From: a virus
Virus record (IMG/VR): IMGVR_UViG_3300026321_000014
Location: 1 to 28,854 of that record
Reading direction: 5' to 3' (one strand)
DNA: 28,854 nucleotides
The notes under the pieces are model-generated. The model did no database searches, was not told the origin of the DNA, and saw nothing but the letters and a program-made list of their open reading frames with translations. This document shows positions 16,585 to 25,500 of this stretch, piece by piece. A program made the translations under genes and the position numbers. Within the stretch, counting starts at the first letter, position 1; every line of letters starts with the position of its first letter.

Positions 16585-19500
16585 ATGCCAAGAACTACGC
16601 CTGGAGCCGGAGCGTTATTTAAACCAGCTTTTAACTCCACTTACGGTGTTCACCAGATACAAGTTTTAGCTGGTGGATCTGGATACGCTAAGACGGATCC
16701 CCCAAAAATAGAAATTACGGGTACAACTTCACCTACTGTTGAAGGTGTATTTTATCCTGTCATTAGTGGTGTCGGAACTATATCCGATATTATTATCTTT
16801 AAAACGGGTGTTGGATATTATCCTGTTTTTAGTACATCTACACAATCTCAGGTTGTTGTAGAGAGGGGTGCTTTTGGTACTATATCAACAAGTCACAGTT
16901 CTGCTGGTATTGCTTATTCTGTGTTTTCTGGTGATTACAATATTGTAGATGATAATATCTTTTTCAGCGATGCTCCATATGGTAAAACTGGCCCAGTCGG
17001 ACTCGAAACTGGATCTTCATTTGCTGGCAGAATGTTCTCCAGAAAGTTGGATCCTTATGATACTTCTGACACTAATACAATTCTAGATGACATATCATTA
17101 GAATTTACAGGTATTGCAGGAACTCAGTTCACTCTAACAGAGAATAATGGAATAGTTACTTCAGTTTATAATAATGTTAATACTGGAGTGGATATTAATA
17201 ATAATCCATTCGTTTTAATCAATAATGTAGTACAAACGCCAGGACTTGATTTTGAAATTGTAGATAATGTTTCAAATAAGATCAATTTCTTAAGTGGAGT
17301 CCCAAGAGCAGGAAGAATTAATAAAGTAGGACTTCAAACTGGTTCTGGTTATTACTTACCAATGAAGGCTGCTGTAAGGGTTGGTGTTGGATCAACTGGT
17401 AGTCTTGAGTTTGTTCGGATAGAAGGTAAAGGTCAGGGATATAGAACAGTTCCAGAAATTAGTGTTAGATCATCTCAAGGTTATGGTGCAAGTTTAACTG
17501 CATATCTTGGAACTTCAGCAGGAAGCGCAGTTGCTATTAGTACTGCAGATTATAATCATATTGCTGGTATTTGTACTTTTAGTACTGGTGCCGCATCTCA
17601 TGGATTTGAATCGGAGGATAGAATTAGATTAACTGGTCTAGGATTTACTTTTACTCCCGTATCTGCTGCTAGGAATGTCAATACTTTTGGATATGATTAT
17701 ATAACGGGAATTGCTACCATTGGAGTTACTGGTGGTCACTATATTGGTACAGCAGAAAATCAAAGTAGGAATTTATTAATAACACAAGTACAAGTCTATA
17801 ATGGTATTAGTACATATACTTTTAGAGAGGATGCTTATCCAATTACTAAAGTTATTGATGCTAATAACGTACTAGTTAATCTTGGCATAAGTACACAACC
17901 ATTAGCTTATGTTAGTGGTGGATTGACAAGAGCTGGTGTTGATACTGCCATTCTGGATGGTAGAAATGTAGTTGGTTTTGATGTAATTGGTGTAACTACA
18001 AATACATTTGAAGCCTTTATTGGTATCTCAACTTTTGCACATCAATATGTAACTGGTGGTGTAGTTAATAGAGCAGAAGCAGGAATAGTTACTAATTTTT
18101 CTATCGTAGAAGGTGGAACTGGATTCTATGCACCAAGGACAATTTCATACATTAATGGAACTCCTTCAAATGGTATTACGACTCTTACTGCTTATGGTAA
18201 TCAAGCTGGTAATACAGTTGCGATATCATCAGTAAACTACGATTACATATCTGGTGTTGCCACAGTTACTTCTGGAAGTGGACATGGATTAACAACATCT
18301 AGTGTTGTTAAATTGGCAGGTATTGCATTTAGTACTGGTCAGGGTGATATTGTATTCCCATCTGATGCACAGAAGTATTATGGTGTTAGAAGTGTTGCAG
18401 ATGTTAATAATTTCACGGTTAATATTGGTGCAGCACTAGAAACAACTGGTATTCATACACACCATGCTGGAGTGGGTTCTTTCATTGCCTATGAAGGACA
18501 TGGATTGGAGACTGATGACTTTGTTTATGCAAGTGGTGTTGCTGTTACATTCACAAGTGCTCCTTCAGTAAATGTTGGTGATGTAGAGTATGATGAAGTT
18601 ACTGGTATTGCAACAATTACTACTAGAAAAAATCATAATCTTAAAGAGGATGATTGTGTTATTCTTTCTGGTATTTCATTCACTTGTAATTACGATCCAG
18701 CATTAGGAATATCCAGTGCTGAGTATGATAACACTACTGGTGTTATGACAGTAACAACTTCTGCTGCTCACGGTTATAAGGTGGGTAAAGATGTTGTATT
18801 TACTGGTTTAGGATTTACATGTCAATTAGATAATGGTGCAAACCAACACTATTATCCAAGAAGTCGTTCTAGTGCATATGATAGTTCACTTCCTGTTGTA
18901 GGTATTGCTGGTACAACAGTTACTATTGATGTTGGATTTGCTCCTCCAAAGGATCAATTCACTCATGTATTCGATAAGGCAAATGCTGGTGCATTAATTG
19001 GTGGTGGTGCTTATAATCATAGGTACATTCGTTCTGAAGAAGGTGCTCTATTAACTGGTGGAGACTTTACACATAAGTTTATTAGTGCTACTGCTGATTC
19101 TACATTTAGTGGTGGTAATTACGAACACAAATTTGTTAGTGCTGAGGCATATAAGACTCTAAAAATTGGTGGTGATTATGCCCACACATTCGTTCCAGCA
19201 AAAACGGTTGCTGATTGTATCGATATAGTTGGTGGTGGTACAACTACACCCACAAATGCAGATTATGTTCCTAGTACTGGTGCATTAGTTTTAACAGTCC
19301 CTGGCCACGGATTATCAGGGCCAACATCCCATACAATAACAACTGCAAGATATAATGCTCTTGTTGGAATATTAACTATAACTGTTCCTGGCCATAACTT
19401 TGCCAATGGTGATCAAATTAAGATTGATAACGATGCCATTGGATTTAAGTGTTCAATGGATAGTAATTCCACCACTCATACATATCCACGTTCTACCGAT

Positions 19501-22500
19501 CCTGTAAGTAATCAGTGGTTACCAATATCAAATAAGACAACAGATGATTTTGAAGTATTCGTTGGTATGAGTACCATTGTTAATTACACTGTTTCTGATG
19601 CTCTATACACACCTTCTGTAGGTGTGATGACCATGACTATTGGTACTCATGATCTATTATCAGGTTCTAGTATTAAAATTAAACCATCTTCACTTGGATT
19701 TAAGTGTGAGATGGATAGTCAGACATCTACTAAGTATTATCCTCGTGCTTCTGACCCTGTTTATGATACTGCAGTTCCTATTACTGGTATTGGATCTACT
19801 ACAATAACTGTTCAGGTTGGTGTTACAACACAAGTCAAATACAACATTAGGTTTGCAGATTATAACCCTGTTGCAGGTATTATTACAGTTTCTCTTGATA
19901 GACTTCATAACTTTGTTGTTGGAGAGAGTATTAAATTCAAAGAAGGTTCTATTGTCTTTAAATGTGCTAAAGATGCTTTCCAAACTAATCATTTTTATCC
20001 AAGACCACAAGATCCTTTCTACAATACATCAGTTCCTATTGTTAGTTGTGCTGGTACAATATTCACAGCTCAAGTTGGAGTAACAACTCTTGGAAACTTT
20101 ATACACTCATTCGTTCCAAACCAAGGTGTTGCAGTTGAGGGTGTAATTTCTGGTGGTGATTATGGACATACATTTAGTGGAGTGGGAACAGATGCCGTAA
20201 TTACTGGTGGTGTTTATGACCATACATTTGAATCTGCAGTTGCTGGCGGACTTAAGAGACCTTCAACAAATGTTGAAATATCCAGAGGTGGATTAACATT
20301 TAAGTGTGCAAAAGATAATTATGCTACTGAACATGCATATCCTCGTGCTACAGACCCAGCATATAATACAGAACTAGGAATTGTTGACACAACAACTGAT
20401 ACTTTTGAAGTTAGAGTTGGTGTATCGACTGTTCAAGAAAGATCAATCACAGATGCGAGTTATAACGCTGCCACAGGTGACTTAGTGATGACAGTTGGAT
20501 CTGGTCATTCATATACTTCTCCAACCTCACACACGATTACAACCGCAACATATACTCCTTCTACTGGAGTAATAGAACCTACTATCGCAAATCATGGGTT
20601 CCTTAGTGGAGATTACGTTAATTTTGGTACTGGATCAGTCTCATTTAAGTGTGAAGAAGATGATTATGCAACTCCTCACGCATATCCTCGTTCATCCGAT
20701 CCATATGCTAATCGATGGTTACCAATTTATAATGTAGGAGTTAATACATTCTCCGTATTTGTTGGCGTATCTACAAACACTACTGAACATATATTTTTCG
20801 TTGGTCTTGCTGGAGGACTGAAGAGAGCAACTGATACTGTTGGAATTAACACATCATCAATTGTGATGACATGTTTCAGGGATCAACATAAGACAAAACA
20901 TGCTTATCCTCGTCCTAATGATCCTATTGGTGGTAATAAGAGTGTTGGTATTGGAGCAACAACTGATACTACTCTTACAATCAATGTTGGTGTATCAACG
21001 ATTAAGAATTACTCAATAACAACTGCTGCCTATACCGCAAGCACTGGTATTGTAACTGTATTCTCTAACCGCCATGGATTGAGTGGTAATTTAACTCAAA
21101 CAACTAATTTTGCTACTTATAATGCCGCTGTTGGTATTATGACCATCACAACAAATGGTGATCATAATCTTACAACTGGAGATAGAGTTCAATTTGATAG
21201 AGACTCTATTAACTTCAGATGTTACATGGATGGTAGGAAATCAATTAAGAGTTATCCAAGAGCATCAGATCCAGCAAATCAAAAATGGTTGCCTGTTGAA
21301 AGGGTTGATGATGATAAATTCTCTGTTCAGGTGGGTGTATCTACTATCGTTACTTACAGTCCTACAAGTGGATCTTATAATCCATTCACAGGATTGTTGA
21401 CTGTAGATATTGGTGAACATTATCTTAAGAAAGGAAATGCAGTAAAACTTAAGACAAGAGCCTTTAAGTTTACTTGTGGTCAAGATAATCACGCTACAAA
21501 TCACTTCTATCCTAGAGCAACTTCTATCAGTGGCCCAGATCCTGCTTATAATACTGCAGTTAAGATTACTGGCACAACTGATACAACCATTACATTAGAT
21601 GTTGGTAAGTCTTCTAACCAATCAGATCATATCTTTATTTCTTCTTCTGCTGACTCTGTTATTGCAGGTGGTAATTATGAACATACATATGAAAATTCAA
21701 TATCTAATAACATAAAGATTGCAAGAGATACTATTGGGTTAACAACAAACTCTTATACCTTCCAGTGTTCTCAAGATAATTATGGAACAGATCATACTTA
21801 TCCAAGATCGGGTTATGCTCATACATTTGTAAGTGCAACAGCTGGTGCTGCATTTACTGGTGGATCATATGCACATAATTTTGTAAGTGCTGGTGCAGAA
21901 TCAATTTATGTTACTCAAAGTGGTGCTAAATTAACACCAACAAATGCTGCCTATAATGCCGAAACAGGCAACATGGTTCTGACATTTGGATCCAATCATG
22001 GTTTGGTTGCAGGTACTAATACAGTTGGTATTGCAACTAATTCAATTACCTTAACTTGTGATAGAGATAATCACGCTACAAATCACGCATATCCAAGGTC
22101 AACCGACCCAGTTCACGGTCTTACAAACGTTGCAATTGGTGCCACTACACTTGACACAATTACGGTTAATGTAGGTGTTAGTCAGATTGTATCTAAGAAT
22201 ATAACTGCTGCGACTTATGATCCTGAATCTGGATCAATGGATATCACCATTGCCAATCATGGACTTCTAGTTGGTCAACCAATTGGTATTGTTACCAATT
22301 CAATGACATTTACATGTGCTAGAGATTCACATGCAACTAATCACACATATCCACGTAACAGTGATCCATATCATAATAAGAACATTTCTATTGGGGCAAC
22401 TACTGCCAATACAATAACACTCTTTGTTGGTAAATCTAACACTGGAGATCCTCTGAATAATCAGGAAATTGGTATTCTAACTTCTACAGCAGATACGTTC

Positions 22501-25500
22501 ACATTCAACGTTGGTATAACAAGTCTGGTTAAGTACAATATAACCACATCCACTTATACTCCTTCCTCTGGTATTGTCACATTTACAACTGACAGTTCTC
22601 ATGGATTAACTACTGCCACAAGTGTTGGTATTGCAACTGGTGGACTGATCTTCTCTTGTGAGATGGATCAACATGCCACAGAACATGCATATCCAAGACC
22701 AGGCTTTGCACATACATTCGTTAGTGCAACATCTGGTGCAGTAATTCAGGGTGGAAATTATGCACACACATATGTAAGTTCCCTTGCTGGTGTTGCATTT
22801 ACTGGTGGTAATTACAAACATAACTTTGTCAGTGCTGCTGCAAATTCAGTTCATGTTGGTTCTTGGACTGGAACGAAATTGACCCCTAACGACGTATCTT
22901 ATAATGCTGTTACGGGTAACATGACTATGAAGTTTGCTTCTGCACATGGTCTTGTTGCTGGTAGTAATACAGTTGGAATTGCAACAGGTGGTATTGTTCT
23001 AACTTGCGATAGAGATAACCATGCAACTAATCATGCATATCCAAGAGCATCTGACCCTGTACATGGTCTTGTAAACGTAGCAATTGGAGCGACAACTCTT
23101 ACTAGTATCACGGTTAACGTTGGTGTTTCTACAATCGTTTCTAGTGGTATTACAACTGCAACATATGCCCCTGCAACAGGAGATATTGAGTTAACAGTTG
23201 GATCTGGACATGGATTACTTGCACAGGGTCAAGCGACTGCAACAAACGCAAATTATAATCCTGCTGCTGGTATAATGACTGTGACTGTTGCTGGTCATGG
23301 ATGGGAAGTTGGTGAGTATGTTAAATTTGAACCAGATGCATTTGTCTTTACTTGTGGTATAGACACTCATGCAACACCTAAGGCATATCCTCGTCCTAGT
23401 GATGATTACTATAATACTTGGTTGCCTATACTTGGCACAGACACAAATACATTCTCTGTTCAAGTTGTTAAGAATCCTCCTTCAACTAGTGTAGGTGTAC
23501 ATACATTCGTTTCTTCTGCAACTAATGGTGTTAAGAAGGCGAATAATACTGTTGGTATTCATACTCGTTCAATTACAATGACATGTGCTAGAGATGCACA
23601 TGCAACTAATCATGCATATCCTCGTGATGCTGACCCAATTAATAACAAACAGGTTGGAATTAAGGCAGTAACCTCCACAACAATAACAATCAATTGTGGT
23701 ATTTCTACTCTTGTCACATATAACGTTACCGATGCATCTTACAATGATGTAGTTGGAGATCTTGAGTTGACAGTTGGTGCTGGTCACGGATTCGTTGTAA
23801 ATGACAACGCTAATGTAGGAATTGCTACAAACGCCTTGACATTTACTTGTGCTCAAGATGCTCATGCTTCAAATCATACTTATCCAAGAACAAGTGATCC
23901 AATCCATAAGAAGGTAGTTTCTATTGGATCAACTAGTGATACTACCATTACATTAAATTGTGGTGCAGCTGGTATTGACGATCCTGCTCACTCTGAAGGA
24001 CTGAAACCTACTAAGATAACATCAAATACTATCAGTCTAAATGTTGGTGCAACAAACCAAGTTAATTTCAACGTTGGTGGTGCAACATATCAAGAGTCTG
24101 TTGGTGTAATGACAATGAGTATAGGAACTCATAGTCTTGAAATAGGACAGAACGTTAAGTTAGCAAGTGAGTCCCTATACTTCAAGTGTTCTAGAGATGG
24201 TAATGCAACTTCTCATGTATATCCAAAGGGAGGAGATCCTTGGTACAATGGGTCTGTTATTACTAGAGTTATAGACGCTAATAACATTGAAACTAATGTT
24301 GGTGTTTCCACTGTTCCAACACATTACAATGCAGGTGGTACTATTCAGGGTGTTATTATTGCTCCAAGAGAATTTAATAATTCAGCAAGTGGAGTAGACT
24401 ATGCATCTGGTGGTACATTTGTAGATAAGATTATTGATAATAAGAACTTTGTTGTTAATGTTGGTATTTCTACTGTAGATCACAACTACAACAGAGGCGG
24501 ACTTTCACAACAAGGTAAGAGAATGGCTTCCTCTATTGAGAAAGGATTCTCTGGATTTGATGTTATAGAAAAGATAGACAGTGCTAACTTTAGAGTTGAT
24601 GCTGGATTAACTACCGAAAGGTCTCTATTTACGAGAGGTGGTAGGATAGACAAACCAGTTTATGTTGATATTGCAGAACCTGATCCATATTTCAATAGAA
24701 AACTTGAATATGTTTCTGGATCAACAGGTCTTGGAACAGATTCTAAGGTTGATATTCGTATCAATGTTGATGGTCAGATTGGTGAATATAATATTCTTGA
24801 AGAAGGAACTGCATTTAAAGTTGACGAAGAGTTAACTGTTTCTGGTATTGCTACAGACCCAAGAGTTGGCATTCTTACCGAATTCCAATTAAAAGTTGTA
24901 GAACTAGAAAGTGATACTTTCTCTGGATTCTATCCTGGCCAGTTCATCTTATTTGATGATATTTCTTCATACTTTAATGGACAACGTAAGAAGTTTACTT
25001 TATCAGTAACAACTGCTGGTGAAACAGAGATTTTGAGTCTTAAGACTCTGCCTGGTAGTGATATGGATATTACTAATAATATCTTCATTTACATTAATGA
25101 TATTCTACAGACTCCACAATCTTCTTACACATTTAAGGGTAGTAGAGTTATCTTCACTGAGGCACCAAAACCAAACTCTAAGTGTTCTGTATTTTACTTC
25201 AGAGGATCTAAGAGAGACGTTGAAACAATTGATCCAGTACAATCAGTTAAGTCTGGTGATGTTGTACAGATTAAAGAGAATAAATTAGATCTACTTGATA
25301 TTGATCAGTTCCAAAGAACTACTAAGAGAATAGTTGCTTCTGACCTCTTAGAAACATTCACATATGACAGTATTGGAATTAATACTGCTCAGGATGCTGA
25401 GAGACCACTAGCTTGGATTAAACAAAGACAGGATCAGATTCTTTCTGGTGTATTGATACCAAAATCAAGACCTAGTTTGAAGAGTAAAGTTCTTCCTACT

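Noticed and set aside
19690-23865. Several minus-strand and alternate-frame open frames within the giant gene
   Set aside because: They shadow the repeats, are rich in C, S, I and N, repeat with the coding units, and have no start signals.
18820-24189. CRISPR-like array suggested by regular repeats
   Set aside because: The repeats are in frame, conserved at protein rather than DNA level, and have no constant direct repeat with unique spacers.
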